The translations under genes were made by a program, and so were the position numbers. A DNA stretch of 34,003 nt from Acidimicrobiaceae bacterium. GTDB taxonomy: Bacteria > Actinomycetota > Acidimicrobiia > Acidimicrobiales > RAAP-2. Below are positions 15,986 through 27,837 of this stretch, piece by piece. The notes under the pieces are model-generated. The model was not told where the DNA came from, searched no databases, and saw only the letters and a program-made list of their open reading frames with translations. The DNA lies in contig JABEUQ010000173.1 of NCBI GenBank assembly GCA_013044265.1, positions 1 through 34,003 on the forward strand, read 5' to 3'. The first letter of the stretch is position 1; each line of letters starts with the position of its first letter.

Positions 15986-18226
15986 ATGTCTGATGCTTAT
16001 TCGTCGGAACCCGTCTCGACGACCCACCAGGCGCACACGCTCCGCAGCAACGAAATCACGGTTTTGCGAGAAATTGTCAAAATCTACGAACTCGAAGCAG
16101 CGAACAACGAGATTGTCGCCGCCCAGTTCCGTCAGATCACCGACTCGCGCTTCTACCCCCTCGCAGTCCTCACTTTGAAGGTCGCTAATGTTGTCGAGCG
16201 CTGGGTGCGACGCGTGCTGCACCGTGCACCCATGTCCTCGCAATTCGCGGGTCCGCCTCCGGCCCCGGCCCCCGAGCCCGCGCCACCTCAGCCCGTAGAC
16301 CCTCGCCTGCTCTTGGTGGGACTCGAGGACGAACCCGAGGAAGAAGTTGTTCCCCCGATTGGTTCCGAGGAGTTAGAGGTTGTCGCTGAAAAGCCGCAGA
16401 GCCCTCGCGTTATTAAGTTCAAACGGGGCTTGTTTATCCTGAAGCATTCGCTCAAGGTGGCCATCGTCGGCAATGGTAAGGGCCGAACGAGTCCGCGACT
16501 AGAAGCCAATCCGTACTTCGCCTGGACCTTGGCGTATCGCCTCGAGAACGAACACGTACGCAACCACCTCAAACGACGAATTGCACTCATCAACCCCCAG
16601 CCCCTGATGAGCATCGTGATGGCGTCGTACAACCCCGACCATCGCTTCTTTCGTGAGGCCATCGAATCGGTATTGGACCAGTACTACGAGAACTTTGAGC
16701 TTCTTATCGCCGACGATTGCTCGCCTGACGCGCAAGTGCGTTCCATCGTTGAGGAGTACGCCGCCAAGGACTCTCGAGTGCGCCTAATCCGTCGCGAGAC
16801 AAACGGCGGCATCTCCGCAGCGACCAATGCTGCTATCGCCGCGGCGAGTGGCGAGTGGCTCGTCTTCATGGACCATGACGACTCCCTGGTCCCCCACGCT
16901 TTATTGCACGTCGTTTTAGCCGCGCAGGAACACCCCCAGGCCGCCCTGATCTACTCCGACGAGGACAAGATCAACGAAGCGAACGAGCCCTTCACCCCTT
17001 ATTTCAAGAGTGACTTCGATCCGCTCTTACTGCTCGGACAGAACTACGTCAGCCACCTCACCAGTATTCGCCGCGACATCGTCAACGGTCTCGGTGGCCT
17101 GCGCAGCGAATTCGATGGTTCTCAGGACTGGGACCTCGTATTACGCGTGACCGAGAGCGTGAATCGCAGCTCCATCATTCATATCCCCCACGTCCTCTAC
17201 CACTGGCGTAGTCACGCCGGTTCGACCTCCTTGGCCACCGAGGCCAAGCCGTGGGCTGTGGACGCAGGTCGTCGTGCCGTAATCGACGCTCTGGCTCGTC
17301 GCGGAGTCCAGGGCGAAGTCAAGCGCGTCCCGGGCTCGGGTTTTAATCGCGTGGTCTACGCGTTACCCGAGAACCCCCCAAAGGTTTCAGTACTTATACC
17401 GACACGAGATGGCAAGTACCTTGGCGACTGCTTGCAATCCTTGCTCGACAAGACCACTTATCCCAACTTCGAAGTCGTGGTCATCGACAACGGATCAGTC
17501 AAGCCCTTCACTCAGGCAATGTTCCACGTCCTAAGCGACAAGATCAAAGTCGTGCGCGACGATAGCCCCTTTAATTACTCAGCACTGCACAACCGTGCGG
17601 TTCCCTCGTGCGAAGGTGAAATCCTCCTGCTGCTCAATGACGACACCGAGATCATCGACGGTGACTGGATGACCCACATGATTGCCCAACTCCTGCAACC
17701 CGGTGTGGGTGCCGTGGGTGCCAAGTTGCTCTACCCCGATGGGCGTATTCAACACGCCGGTGTGCTCTTAGGGCCCCAGGGTCTCGCGTCGCACGTGGGC
17801 CAGTTTCGTCCCGCTGCCGACATGGGCTACTTTGGTCGCACCGCGCTGGCCTCGGAGTACCAAGCCGTCACCGCGGCCTGTCTGGCGGTTCATCGACACG
17901 TCTGGGAAAACGTTGGGGGTCTCGATGAAAACCTCAAGGTCGCCTTCAACGACATTGATTTCTGCCTACGGGTTCAAGCCGCTGGTCACAAGGTCACCTA
18001 CACCCCCTTGGCCCAACTGCTGCACTACGAATCAGTATCGCGAGGTTCAGACCAGCACGGTGAAAAGTACATTCGCTTCATCAACGAAGTTCTGACGGTC
18101 CGTGATCGTTGGGGACTCGAGATTGCCCGCGATCCGTACTACAACCCCAACCTCTCGCTGAATCACGGTTTGTTCCAATTGGCATACCCTCCGCGGACTT
18201 CGCCCTGGTACACCGGCATCGAATAG
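15986..18226 (+). CDS. Tandem GT2 glycosyltransferase with N-terminal extension
   Basis: The ATG at 15986 has GAGAGG upstream. The 746-residue product has three parts. Residues 1-200 form a predicted helical or coiled segment (18-60), an acidic Pro-rich linker (90-135) and a basic stretch. The first GT-A domain (about 207-440) starts 'LMSIVMASYNPDHRF' and has 'DHDD' at 296-299 as metal/nucleotide-sugar site. The second GT-A domain (about 468-725) starts 'KVSVLIPTRDGKY', has 'LLNDDTEI' as DXD motif and 'FNDIDFCLRVQAAG' as the acceptor-side ED-type motif. GT2 double-domain enzymes of this kind build rhamnan, O-antigen or other surface glycans. There is no transmembrane segment, so it is cytoplasmic or membrane-peripheral. 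It is probably functionally linked to the upstream DUF2142-like gene. Confidence 0.85.
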   Translation: MSDAYSSEPVSTTHQAHTLRSNEITVLREIVKIYELEAANNEIVAAQFRQITDSRFYPLAVLTLKVANVVERWVRRVLHRAPMSSQFAGPPPAPAPEPAPPQPVDPRLLLVGLEDEPEEEVVPPIGSEELEVVAEKPQSPRVIKFKRGLFILKHSLKVAIVGNGKGRTSPRLEANPYFAWTLAYRLENEHVRNHLKRRIALINPQPLMSIVMASYNPDHRFFREAIESVLDQYYENFELLIADDCSPDAQVRSIVEEYAAKDSRVRLIRRETNGGISAATNAAIAAASGEWLVFMDHDDSLVPHALLHVVLAAQEHPQAALIYSDEDKINEANEPFTPYFKSDFDPLLLLGQNYVSHLTSIRRDIVNGLGGLRSEFDGSQDWDLVLRVTESVNRSSIIHIPHVLYHWRSHAGSTSLATEAKPWAVDAGRRAVIDALARRGVQGEVKRVPGSGFNRVVYALPENPPKVSVLIPTRDGKYLGDCLQSLLDKTTYPNFEVVVIDNGSVKPFTQAMFHVLSDKIKVVRDDSPFNYSALHNRAVPSCEGEILLLLNDDTEIIDGDWMTHMIAQLLQPGVGAVGAKLLYPDGRIQHAGVLLGPQGLASHVGQFRPAADMGYFGRTALASEYQAVTAACLAVHRHVWENVGGLDENLKVAFNDIDFCLRVQAAGHKVTYTPLAQLLHYESVSRGSDQHGEKYIRFINEVLTVRDRWGLEIARDPYYNPNLSLNHGLFQLAYPPRTSPWYTGIE

Positions 18227-18228
18227 AT

Positions 18229-18867
18229 CTAGTGCTTTGTCTGGATCCAGTAATCCTCACGGTTTCTGGCCGCAGTAAGAGTGGTAGGGGTTTCGAGTCC
18301 TGGAGCCATGGATGCGGCGCTACCCGCCATTACTTGATGGTGATCGATGTTCAACAGCCGAATCCAACTCTGCTGTCCCATTGTTAGTGAGATGAAACAT
18401 GCGAGTTCCACTAGCTCCTCTTCAGAGAAGTTCGCGTGCACTCTTTGCCAGAAAGTGTCGTCGGGGTCGAGCCGCCACGTAATGGCCTCGGCGTACGAGA
18501 GTGCCGCACGCTCTCGCTCAGAGTAAGCCCCTGACGTCTCGAAGTTCATTAGGGCGTCGAGTTTGCCTTCGGTAATCCCCGACGCCTGCGCCGTGGGACT
18601 TCGCTGATTGCCGCAATACTCACACTTCACCGATCGTGATACGTAGACTCGGCACAACTCTTTTATGGCGTGGTCGACCACGCCATGGCGAAACAACTTG
18701 TCCCAGGCGTCGGCGAACGCCCAGAACGCCCCTGGTGAATGAGCGCGCACCGCGGAACTCTCGGGTCGTGGAGTCCCCTCACGAGCACATTGCTCCATCA
18801 CGTTCATCATGGCGCTATCCATTTTCTCGAGCGGAAAATAGGAGATTCTCTGTGGACGATCCGTCAT
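18229..18867 (-). CDS. AhpD/carboxymuconolactone decarboxylase-like protein
   Basis: The 212-residue, all-helical protein has 'ELCRVYVSRSVKCEYCGNQR' (residues 70-89), the AhpD-like core with Cys82-x-x-Cys85, and a preceding Glu70. In AhpD the CxxC is followed by a His after three residues (CxxCxxxH); here that position is Arg89. A classical peroxidase-linked disulfide relay is therefore uncertain. A second helical block (about 110-175) has 'ERAALSYAEAITW', also typical of the family. The ATG has a GAGGGGGAG upstream. The gene ends two bases from the convergent glycosyltransferase stop, with no room for a terminator. Function is a guess beyond the fold. Confidence 0.7.
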   Translation of the reverse strand: MTDRPQRISYFPLEKMDSAMMNVMEQCAREGTPRPESSAVRAHSPGAFWAFADAWDKLFRHGVVDHAIKELCRVYVSRSVKCEYCGNQRSPTAQASGITEGKLDALMNFETSGAYSERERAALSYAEAITWRLDPDDTFWQRVHANFSEEELVELACFISLTMGQQSWIRLLNIDHHQVMAGSAASMAPGLETPTTLTAARNREDYWIQTKH

Positions 18868-18954
18868 ACTCCCCCCTCAGGGTTCCGATGAGAAACTTAC
18901 GCTCTGTGTCGGTGGTAGTGCAACGGCACCATCGAATTCTTTTAAACCCTCGGC

Positions 18955-20553
18955 CTAGCGCCTTTCAATCAAGTCCATGTAGTCGTCACGCCACAAGTCA
19001 AAATACTCCTCGGGCAACAAGACAGCGTGGGTTGGCTTCATTGACTCAACGAACTCCCTTTCGTGGCTCACCGCCACGATCGTGCCCGTCCACTGGCCCA
19101 TCATCTCACCCAAGGCCAGCACGCTGGCCGGGTCTAAGTTGTTCGTAGGTTCGTCCAACAACAAGAGATTCGCGTCCGAGGCGGCCAAGATAGCTAGGGC
19201 CAGCTTGGCTCGCTCACCACCGGATAACGTGCCCGGCATCTGATGAGCCGCCGAGCCCTTGAGACCGAATGCACCCAGTAGGGCCCGCCGTTGAACCTCG
19301 GTGACAACCGTTGCGTTATCGAGGTGTGCCAAGACATTCTTGGAGAAATCGAGTTGCTCGTGTTCCTGGGCGAAGTAGCCCACGGTCACGTTGGCACCGA
19401 ACTTCACCACACCACTCTGGGCTGACTGGGTACCCGCGAGGCAGCGAAGCAGCGAAGACTTCCCCGCGCCATTCTTTCCGACAATCACGATGCGATCGCC
19501 ACGGCGAGTAATGAAGTTCACGTCGTTCAACACCGTCAACGACCCGTAGCGCACACCGACGTTCTCTACGGTCATGGGGACGTCCCCACTTCGCGGGGGT
19601 GGGGGAAGACGAAAGGTGACTTTCTTTTCCTTTTTTGTCACTTCGACACGACTGTCCTCAAGTTTTTCAACTTTTCGGTCCAGCACCTTGGCGAGCCGTG
19701 CTCGCGCCGCGGTTTGACCACGCATGGAGTCCGCGAGGCTTTTCATCCGATCAATCTGCTCGCCCTGGTGCATGGCCATTTTTTCTTCAGTAAGGCGACG
19801 TGTCTCTTCTTGTTCGAGAAACTTCGAATAGTTCCCCTTGTATTCGCGCAATTGGCCGTCGCGTAACGCCAGCACCCGGTCGATTGATTTGTCAAGGAGC
19901 GGAAGGTCGTGACTAATCACCAGCACCGTGCCGCGGAATCGATCAAGTTCGTCAAATAACCAGCGTTTGGCAGCCTTGTCGAGGTGGTTTGTGGGTTCGT
20001 CCAACACCATGGTCTCGGGCAACTCATAGAGCACTCGCATCAAATCAATCCGACGTCGCTGCCCTCCCGAGAGGGAACTCAGATCCTCGAGCAGCAGGTC
20101 TTCGGCAAGCCCTAACCCGGCCGCCAAACGGGCGACCTCGGACTCAGCCTCGTAGCCCCCGCGTTCACGAAAGGCTTCTTCCAACGCGGTGAAGCGTTCG
20201 ATGGTCTCCTCGGTCGGATCAGCCGCGAGTTCATGGCGAGCGTGTTGCATGTCGGCGTCGAGTTGGTCGATGCCACGTGCGGAGAGCACGTGTGAAAGTC
20301 CAATAGGTTCTACTCCCAAACCCCCCGGGACCGGCTCTTGGGGGAGGTGGCTGACGCGACCTTGATGTTGCACGTTGCCCGTGATACGCAGGTGCTCGGG
20401 GGTGTAGCCCAGCAACACTGATAGCAGTGTCGATTTACCCGCGCCGTTACGCCCAACGAGGCCCACTTTCTCGCCATTGCCCACCGTAAAGGACACTGGC
20501 TCGAGAATACGGCGTGCGCCAATCTCAATCCCCAAATCTCGGACTATCAGCAT
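18955..20553 (-). CDS. ABC-F family ATPase
   Basis: The 532-residue protein has two ABC domains and no membrane segment, the ABC-F layout. Domain 1 has Walker A 'GRNGAGKST' (34-42), signature 'LSGGQRRR' and Walker B with 'DEPTNHLD'. Domain 2 has 'GKNGAGKSS', 'LSGGERAK' and 'DEPTNNLD'. The linker of about 80 charged residues (about 255-335, predicted helical hairpin) is the P-site tRNA interaction motif that enters the ribosome. ABC-F proteins bind the ribosomal E site, either to relieve stalls or to protect against antibiotics. No resistance subtype can be assigned. The start ATG at 20553 has only a weak GGGA upstream. Confidence 0.85.
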   Translation of the reverse strand: MLIVRDLGIEIGARRILEPVSFTVGNGEKVGLVGRNGAGKSTLLSVLLGYTPEHLRITGNVQHQGRVSHLPQEPVPGGLGVEPIGLSHVLSARGIDQLDADMQHARHELAADPTEETIERFTALEEAFRERGGYEAESEVARLAAGLGLAEDLLLEDLSSLSGGQRRRIDLMRVLYELPETMVLDEPTNHLDKAAKRWLFDELDRFRGTVLVISHDLPLLDKSIDRVLALRDGQLREYKGNYSKFLEQEETRRLTEEKMAMHQGEQIDRMKSLADSMRGQTAARARLAKVLDRKVEKLEDSRVEVTKKEKKVTFRLPPPPRSGDVPMTVENVGVRYGSLTVLNDVNFITRRGDRIVIVGKNGAGKSSLLRCLAGTQSAQSGVVKFGANVTVGYFAQEHEQLDFSKNVLAHLDNATVVTEVQRRALLGAFGLKGSAAHQMPGTLSGGERAKLALAILAASDANLLLLDEPTNNLDPASVLALGEMMGQWTGTIVAVSHEREFVESMKPTHAVLLPEEYFDLWRDDYMDLIERR

Positions 20554-21239
20554 TTAGCGTCCCAGTGACTCAGCGCAGGCGGAAAGTTCGTCTCGCAAAC
20601 CAGGATGAAAAATAGCCATCGTCATTCGGGCTCGCTCGCTCACGCACACCCTTCGTACGTCAGCGTTAGCGCACTCGGCCACGGAGATCCCAGCGAGTTG
20701 GCGAGTTGGCGTCACGCCAGCGTGGGAATTCATAACTCCAATGATACGACTCTGACGCACACTATTCACCAGGGTGCTCGACTGAGCGCCGACCAACGAC
20801 GTGTGCTCGAACGCGATATGCCCCCTTGACCACGTCTACGGGACCGCCGACACCTAAATATTGACCTGTATCTGCGAATCAGCGATGGTCTCACCTGGTA
20901 ATGACGCCGAAGGAGTCCAGCTACTCGAAACCACGTGAGAGCTACGAATGATGTCCACTCGGTCAATGGAGAGGCTGAACTGCGCAAAGTCCCGTGGCCG
21001 GATTGTCGCGGAGATAATGATGTCTCTCGCTAGACCAATACGTCGGGGTCTGCATCGACAGAGCGGTATCCTTCGAGATGCGCGCCACTGTGCTCAACGG
21101 ACTGACTTGGTCATAGTCGTCGGGTTAACACCTACAAGGCCAACGTCTTTGATCACATTGACCATTTCACTAGCGTTTGACTCACGCACAAGCATCGGGG
21201 TGTTCCGCCGAAATATCGTGGATGTGCCACGATTGGTGA
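20554..21239. other. Long intergenic region, no gene supported
   Basis: This gap of about 690 bases lies between the divergent ABC-F and DsbA-family genes. A short minus-strand frame ends in a TAA directly abutting the ABC-F start at 20553 but lacks a good start. On the minus strand another frame is open from about 21091 to 20860, read after a TGA at 21094-21096, and encodes a protein-like stretch ending in 'ADSQIQVNI'. It may be a decayed gene. Nothing here matches a domain I know. Confidence 0.45.
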
Positions 21240-21896
21240 ATGGCTTCTGAAATTTTTGTCGACGTCTGGAGTGACGTCGTGTGCCCGTTTTGCTATCTAG
21301 GTTTTCGTCAGTTTCACGATGCCCTCGAGCAATTTGAGAACGCTGCGTCCGTAGTCGTTCGTCATCATGCCTTTGAGTTGGACCTTGACGCGCCACACGC
21401 CTATCCCGGCACGCTCAACGAGTTACTCGCCGTCAAGTACTCCATGCCCCTAGAGCGAGCGAGCGCACTCAATGAACGAGTGAACGATAGCGCCTGCCAA
21501 ATGGGAATGGCGTGGTCTCTCGAAACTGCTCGCCCCACCAATACCTTCGACGCTCATCGCGTGATTGCTCACGCCGCAACCCAAGGACGACAAGGTGAGA
21601 TGCTTGAGCGCCTCTTTCGGGCATACTTTAGCGAGGGGCACCTACTCAGCGATCCGCAGACCCTTTCGATGCTCGCGCTCGAAATAGGAGTAGTGGGCAC
21701 GGACAATATACTCTCGAGTAACCAGTTCACCGAAGAAGTTCGCCACGATGAACATCTGGCCACCAAGGCTGGTATCACTGGTGTTCCTACTTTGATCTTT
21801 GACGGGGCTCTTCGTGTGTCGGGCGCCCAGGGTTCTGACGCAATGCTCAACGCCCTGCACACTGCGTGGACAGGGCGTTGCGAGCAGCGAGCTTAG
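21240..21896 (+). CDS. FrnE-like DsbA-family oxidoreductase
   Basis: The 218-residue protein has the DsbA/FrnE layout. A thioredoxin-like start has Cys15-Pro-Phe-Cys18 in 'SDVVCPFCYLGFR'. A helical insert follows (about 60-150) with 'NTFDAHRVIAHAA', which is typical of FrnE. The cis-Pro loop 'GVPTLIFDG' is near 180. There is no signal peptide, so it should work in the cytoplasm. FrnE-type proteins are thiol-disulfide exchangers or isomerases linked to oxidative-stress tolerance; the family name also covers polyketide-pathway enzymes. No ribosome binding site is evident before the ATG. The gene is convergent with gyrA and overlaps it by four bases at the stops. Confidence 0.85.
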   Translation: MASEIFVDVWSDVVCPFCYLGFRQFHDALEQFENAASVVVRHHAFELDLDAPHAYPGTLNELLAVKYSMPLERASALNERVNDSACQMGMAWSLETARPTNTFDAHRVIAHAATQGRQGEMLERLFRAYFSEGHLLSDPQTLSMLALEIGVVGTDNILSSNQFTEEVRHDEHLATKAGITGVPTLIFDGALRVSGAQGSDAMLNALHTAWTGRCEQRA

Positions 21897-24370
21897 ATTT
21901 CTTCTCCCGCGGGAACCACTGCAGCAGTTGCCACCGAATGTCCTTCGTCGAGATTCATCACGCGCACACCCGTGGCGTCACGTCCCTGCGAAGAAACTTC
22001 CCTCGCCGAGGTTCGGATGAGCACACCACCACTCGAGGCAAGTAACAGTTCGTCATCGAGTCGAACCATGAACGAAGCCACTACGAAACCTCGCGCCGCC
22101 GAGAGCTTGATCGCTCGTACACCCTGACCGCCACGACCTTGACGATTGAAACGTTCTGTCTTGACGCGCTTGCCAAATCCGGTATCGGTCACGAGAAACA
22201 AATCTGCGTCGTCGCGTACAACGTCAAGGGAGATCGCCTTGTCGTCTTCTCGTAGTTTGATCGCTCGTACGCCGGTCGCATCACGTCCCATTTCACGGAC
22301 TTCGCTCTCGTTGAAGCGGATGGACATGCCACGGAAAGTAACCACCATCAGGTCATCTTCACCACTCGTTGGTACAACACGAACCACCTCATCGCCCTCA
22401 CGTAGTTTGATGGCAATCCAACCTTCGCGTCGTGATTTGTCGTACTCGGAGAACGGAGTCTTCTTCACTGTCCCGTTCGCGGTCGCGAAGACTAGAAACT
22501 TATCGTCGGGGAAATCACTGGTAGTGACAATTGCTTGAATTGATTCGTTGGGCTGAAGATTCAACAAGTTAACTATTGCCGTCCCCTTGGCAGTGCGCTC
22601 CTTGATGGGAATCTCGTGACCGCGCAACCGGAATACCCTTCCGAGATTCGAGAAGAGCAGGAGATACGCGTGGGTCGTCGTGTGCACAATTTGTTCAACG
22701 AAGTCCTCTTCTTTGAGCTTGGCACCTTGAACTCCGCGTCCACCTCTCGCCTGAGTGCGAAATGCATCCGCCGAGACTGACTTGATGTAGCCCGCTTGGG
22801 TCATGGTGATCACCACGTCCTCATCGTCGATGAGATCCTCCATGCCCAGTTCACCTGGATCATTAACGATTCGCGTGAGGCGCGCCGTCGCGTACTTATC
22901 GCGAATCACCGTAATCTCATCAGCGATCACCGTACGCAACTTCTGGTCGTCCGCGAGGATTGACTGCAGTCCTGCAATCGTCTCACGTAGTTTGTTCATT
23001 TCCTCTTCGAGCTCTGAGCGACCAAGCCGCGTCAGACGACCCAGCGTCATATCCAGGATGTGATTAGCCTGCTCCTCTGAAAAATCAAAGGGGTTCGCCA
23101 TGAGGGCAATGCGAGCCGCGCCGCGATCGTCTGAACCACGAATGGTGGCGATCACGAGATCGAGCATGTCGATTGCCTTTAGGAGGCCTTCGACGATGTG
23201 TGCGCGCGCCTCGGCTTTGCGCAGGCGGAATTGAGTACGTCGCGTCACCACGTCAACTTGGTGGTCAATGTAGTGACCGAGTGCTTGAGCCAGGTTGAGA
23301 GTGCGAGGGACCCCATCGACTAACGCCAGTTGGTTTACAGCAAAAGTGGTCTGAAGAGAGGTGTTCTTGTAGAGCTTGTTTAAAACTACGTTGGCGTTGG
23401 CATCGCGTTTGAGCTCGATCACCAGACGTGCTTTGCGTCCTGCAGAGTCATTTTGGACACCTGAAATACCGTCGAGTTCGCCAATCTTTACCAGGTCGTG
23501 AATCTTTTCCTCGATCGATTCAACCGACACCTCATAGGGAAATTCGGTCACAACAATACGACTAGCCCGTGCGGTTTCCTCGATCTCAGCGACCGCTCGC
23601 ATCTTGATAGAACCACGTCCTGTACGTATAGCGTCAAGAATTCCTTGGCGACCTAAAATTTGTGCCCCAGTGGGAAAGTCGGGCCCCTTCACAAAGGCCA
23701 TTAAGTCGTCGGGGGTCGCTTCGGGATGAGCTAAAAGATGTAGTACCGCATCGATAGTCTCACCGAGATTATGTGGTGGAATCTTGGTAGCCATTCCCAC
23801 CGCAATGCCTTGGGACCCGTTGACTAATAAGTTGGGAAAGCGTGCTGGAAGTACGGTGGGTTGCTGGGTGGAGTTGTCATAGTTTGGCTCAAAGTCAACA
23901 GTCTCTTCGTCAATGGAATCCAAGAGTTCCAGAGCGAGTGGCGCTAGGCGACACTCGGTGTAGCGCATGGCAGCGGCGCCCTCGTCTGGACCAGTGCCTC
24001 CAAAGTTACCGTGGCCACTGATAAGCGGGTGGCGCATGGCAAAATCCTGGACCATTCGCACGAGTGCGTCATAGATGGCGCTATCGCCATGGGGGTGATA
24101 GGTACCCATGACTTCTCCAACAACCTTCGCACACTTGGTGTGAGGTCGGTCAGGTCGCAGACCTTGGTCGAACATTGAATAAAGAATTCGACGGTGCACT
24201 GGCTTGAGTCCATCGCGTGCGTCGGGGAGGGCCCGTGACACGATGACAGACATCGAATACTCCAAGAAGGAGCGCTCCATCTCAAGGTTGATCTCGATGG
24301 GTTCGATGTAACCGAGGACTTCATCACCCCCACCGGTGTTGGAAGTGTTGTTGCTATTGGATCGAGCCAT
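21893..24370 (-). CDS. gyrA: DNA gyrase subunit A
   Basis: The 825-residue protein contains the breakage-reunion domain, with catalytic Tyr137 in '[11 protein letters not shown]'. The quinolone-determining region '[15 protein letters not shown]' has Ser97 and Asp101, matching E. coli Ser83 and Asp87, so there is no classical resistance change. A coiled-coil segment with its gate is at about 360-500. The C-terminal six-bladed beta-pinwheel has the GyrA-box '[10 protein letters not shown]', which wraps DNA to introduce negative supercoils. With GyrB it forms the A2B2 gyrase. The ATG at 24370 has AGAAGGA upstream and lies 14 bases after gyrB, so the two are co-transcribed. The final codons overlap the convergent DsbA-family gene. 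Confidence 0.97.
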   Translation of the reverse strand: MARSNSNNTSNTGGGDEVLGYIEPIEINLEMERSFLEYSMSVIVSRALPDARDGLKPVHRRILYSMFDQGLRPDRPHTKCAKVVGEVMGTYHPHGDSAIYDALVRMVQDFAMRHPLISGHGNFGGTGPDEGAAAMRYTECRLAPLALELLDSIDEETVDFEPNYDNSTQQPTVLPARFPNLLVNGSQGIAVGMATKIPPHNLGETIDAVLHLLAHPEATPDDLMAFVKGPDFPTGAQILGRQGILDAIRTGRGSIKMRAVAEIEETARASRIVVTEFPYEVSVESIEEKIHDLVKIGELDGISGVQNDSAGRKARLVIELKRDANANVVLNKLYKNTSLQTTFAVNQLALVDGVPRTLNLAQALGHYIDHQVDVVTRRTQFRLRKAEARAHIVEGLLKAIDMLDLVIATIRGSDDRGAARIALMANPFDFSEEQANHILDMTLGRLTRLGRSELEEEMNKLRETIAGLQSILADDQKLRTVIADEITVIRDKYATARLTRIVNDPGELGMEDLIDDEDVVITMTQAGYIKSVSADAFRTQARGGRGVQGAKLKEEDFVEQIVHTTTHAYLLLFSNLGRVFRLRGHEIPIKERTAKGTAIVNLLNLQPNESIQAIVTTSDFPDDKFLVFATANGTVKKTPFSEYDKSRREGWIAIKLREGDEVVRVVPTSGEDDLMVVTFRGMSIRFNESEVREMGRDATGVRAIKLREDDKAISLDVVRDDADLFLVTDTGFGKRVKTERFNRQGRGGQGVRAIKLSAARGFVVASFMVRLDDELLLASSGGVLIRTSAREVSSQGRDATGVRVMNLDEGHSVATAAVVPAGEEI

Positions 24371-24384
24371 GATTTCCTTCTCTC

Positions 24385-26328
<1,944 letters not shown>

Positions 26329-26444
26329 TCAATCGTTAAAATTTCGGCGCGCACGACGCAACCGTGTTTACAAGAAACTTGCTTCCATCCTACTGGTTAC
26401 CCACTGACATTTAAGCTGCCTGGGTGCTTAAAAAGCCTATTATT

Positions 26445-26747
26445 TTAGGGTTTCTGGGTGGTTTTCAGTGATCGAGGCGCGCGATCCCCGAGCACTGAGA
26501 GACCCTCCAAAATTGACTCTTGTTCGAGGTTGATTTGTTGAGCAAATGCACCGGACGGCACGCTAATAATGAGTACTTGTTTTTTAACAAATTCGGGGTG
26601 GCAGGACTGCGCAACAGCCACTTCGACTAGCGATGGCCACAAGGCTTGGATTTCCTCCATGATGTTGAGATCGACCTTTTTTACTCGGTTCGCCATCGTC
26701 CGCAACACATCGCCGAGGGGGGTTGGTTGATCGGAGAATTTCCTCAT
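26445..26747 (-). CDS. dciA: DciA (DUF721) replicative-helicase loader
   Basis: The 100-residue protein has the DUF721 pattern. A helical N-terminus 'PTPLGDVLRTMANRV' is followed by 'LWPSLVEVAVAQSCHPEFVKKQVLIISVPSGAFAQQI', cited here in outline only. This is a KH-like fold with the conserved Trp, the 'VPSGAFAQQI' strand-helix and a terminal helix. DciA is the ancestral partner that loads DnaB helicase at the origin, in bacteria lacking DnaC or DnaI. The start overlaps the recF stop as ATGA (26744-26747), which implies translational coupling. The protein is shorter than mycobacterial DciA (about 160-190 residues), lacking a long disordered N-terminal extension. Confidence 0.85.
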   Translation of the reverse strand: MRKFSDQPTPLGDVLRTMANRVKKVDLNIMEEIQALWPSLVEVAVAQSCHPEFVKKQVLIISVPSGAFAQQINLEQESILEGLSVLGDRAPRSLKTTQKP

Positions 26748-27823
26748 ATCTCAACCGTAAGATCAATGATCACCGCAGGTGTCATTGCTTTAGGAAGTGG
26801 TGAGGCGGTGGTGACTAGGGTTTGTCCACCCGGAAGGAGGCGTAACAATCGGTCGCTACGCACTGGATCGAGTTCACTAAAAACATCGTCCAGTAAAAGA
26901 AGAGGGGCAACAATGCGTTCTTGCTGCACCAATTCATGCCCAGCAAGACGAATTGAAAGTGCTAGGGAGCGCTGTTCCCCTTGTGAGGCCTGGCGTCGCG
27001 CATCGCGAGTGTCTAGTTGAAGGATGACGTCGTCGCGATGTGGGCCAATTGTGCTGTATCCACGTTGTACGTCGTCCGGCAACACCGCCCAGAGTGCTTG
27101 GTCGAGGTTCCCCACCCAAGATTTCTCATATTCTGCGCTGATCGCCAGGTTGTCGTGGGCTAATTCTTGATAGAAGTGGGTGATCAGTGGTGACAGTCGT
27201 TGTAGCAAATGTTGGCGCTCACCAATGAGTTCTTCAGCTGCCAAACAGAACTCGGCGTCCCACACCAAAAGTTCTTCACGTTGTCTTAAGGATGGTTTTA
27301 TGCCTTGTAGGCCGCGTAAGAAGGCGTTGCGTTGTTGGAGAACCTTGGCATAACGCTCAATGATTTCTCCGGTATGGGGCCATACATCGGTTAACAAATT
27401 AGAGATCAGAGTACGACGTTGGTCGGGTCCTTGGCGTACGACGTCCACTCCTTCAGGGGTGAACACCGTGAGGGGTAGAACTTCCGCTACGGCGGCGCGT
27501 GATTGTGGTCGTTGTCCGTTGACCAGCATTCTTTTAGTGGTGTTACGCAAACCACGGTGCAGCGTTAAATCGACTTGCACCCTCCGTTCTCTTTGAAAAA
27601 GAACACCGTGTACCTCGGCTAAGTCGTGGTGCGCACGAATCATGTCACTCGCTGAAGTAGTGCGAAAGGAGCTCGCTGTTGCTATGGCGTACACCGCTTC
27701 AAGTATCGAGGTTTTGCCTGTGCCATTAGGTGACAACAGCACCGTGACTGCGTCGCGGTCGGGTTGAAAAACAAATTCTTTAAACGACCGAAAATTACGC
27801 AGGGTGAGTTCGTGGAGCCCCAC
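26744..27823 (-). CDS. recF: RecF recombination mediator ATPase
   Basis: The 359-residue SMC/ABC-type protein opens with 'LHELTLRNFRSFKEF', the RecF signature start. It has an ABC signature 'SQGEQRSLALSIRL' and Walker B 'PLLLLDDVFSELDP'. The phosphate loop reads 'SPNGTGKTS', with Ser31 where the family usually has Gly. RecF acts at single-strand gaps with RecO and RecR to load RecA. The start is GTG at 27823 with no clear Shine-Dalgarno, 15 bases after the dnaN stop. The reading frame overlaps dciA by four bases. The order dnaN-recF-dciA-gyrB-gyrA is the standard actinobacterial replication operon. Confidence 0.95.
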   Translation of the reverse strand: MGLHELTLRNFRSFKEFVFQPDRDAVTVLLSPNGTGKTSILEAVYAIATASSFRTTSASDMIRAHHDLAEVHGVLFQRERRVQVDLTLHRGLRNTTKRMLVNGQRPQSRAAVAEVLPLTVFTPEGVDVVRQGPDQRRTLISNLLTDVWPHTGEIIERYAKVLQQRNAFLRGLQGIKPSLRQREELLVWDAEFCLAAEELIGERQHLLQRLSPLITHFYQELAHDNLAISAEYEKSWVGNLDQALWAVLPDDVQRGYSTIGPHRDDVILQLDTRDARRQASQGEQRSLALSIRLAGHELVQQERIVAPLLLLDDVFSELDPVRSDRLLRLLPGGQTLVTTASPLPKAMTPAVIIDLTVEI

Positions 27824-27837
27824 GAGGTCAACCAGCT

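Noticed and set aside
18955-20553. Reading the ABC-F gene as a named antibiotic-resistance determinant
   Set aside because: Only general ABC-F motifs are visible; the linker does not let me assign a resistance subtype.
20554-20733. Possible 59-residue minus-strand protein whose TAA abuts the ABC-F start codon
   Set aside because: The arrangement would allow translational coupling, but GGAG is only two bases from the ATG, no domain is recognisable and the length is within chance.
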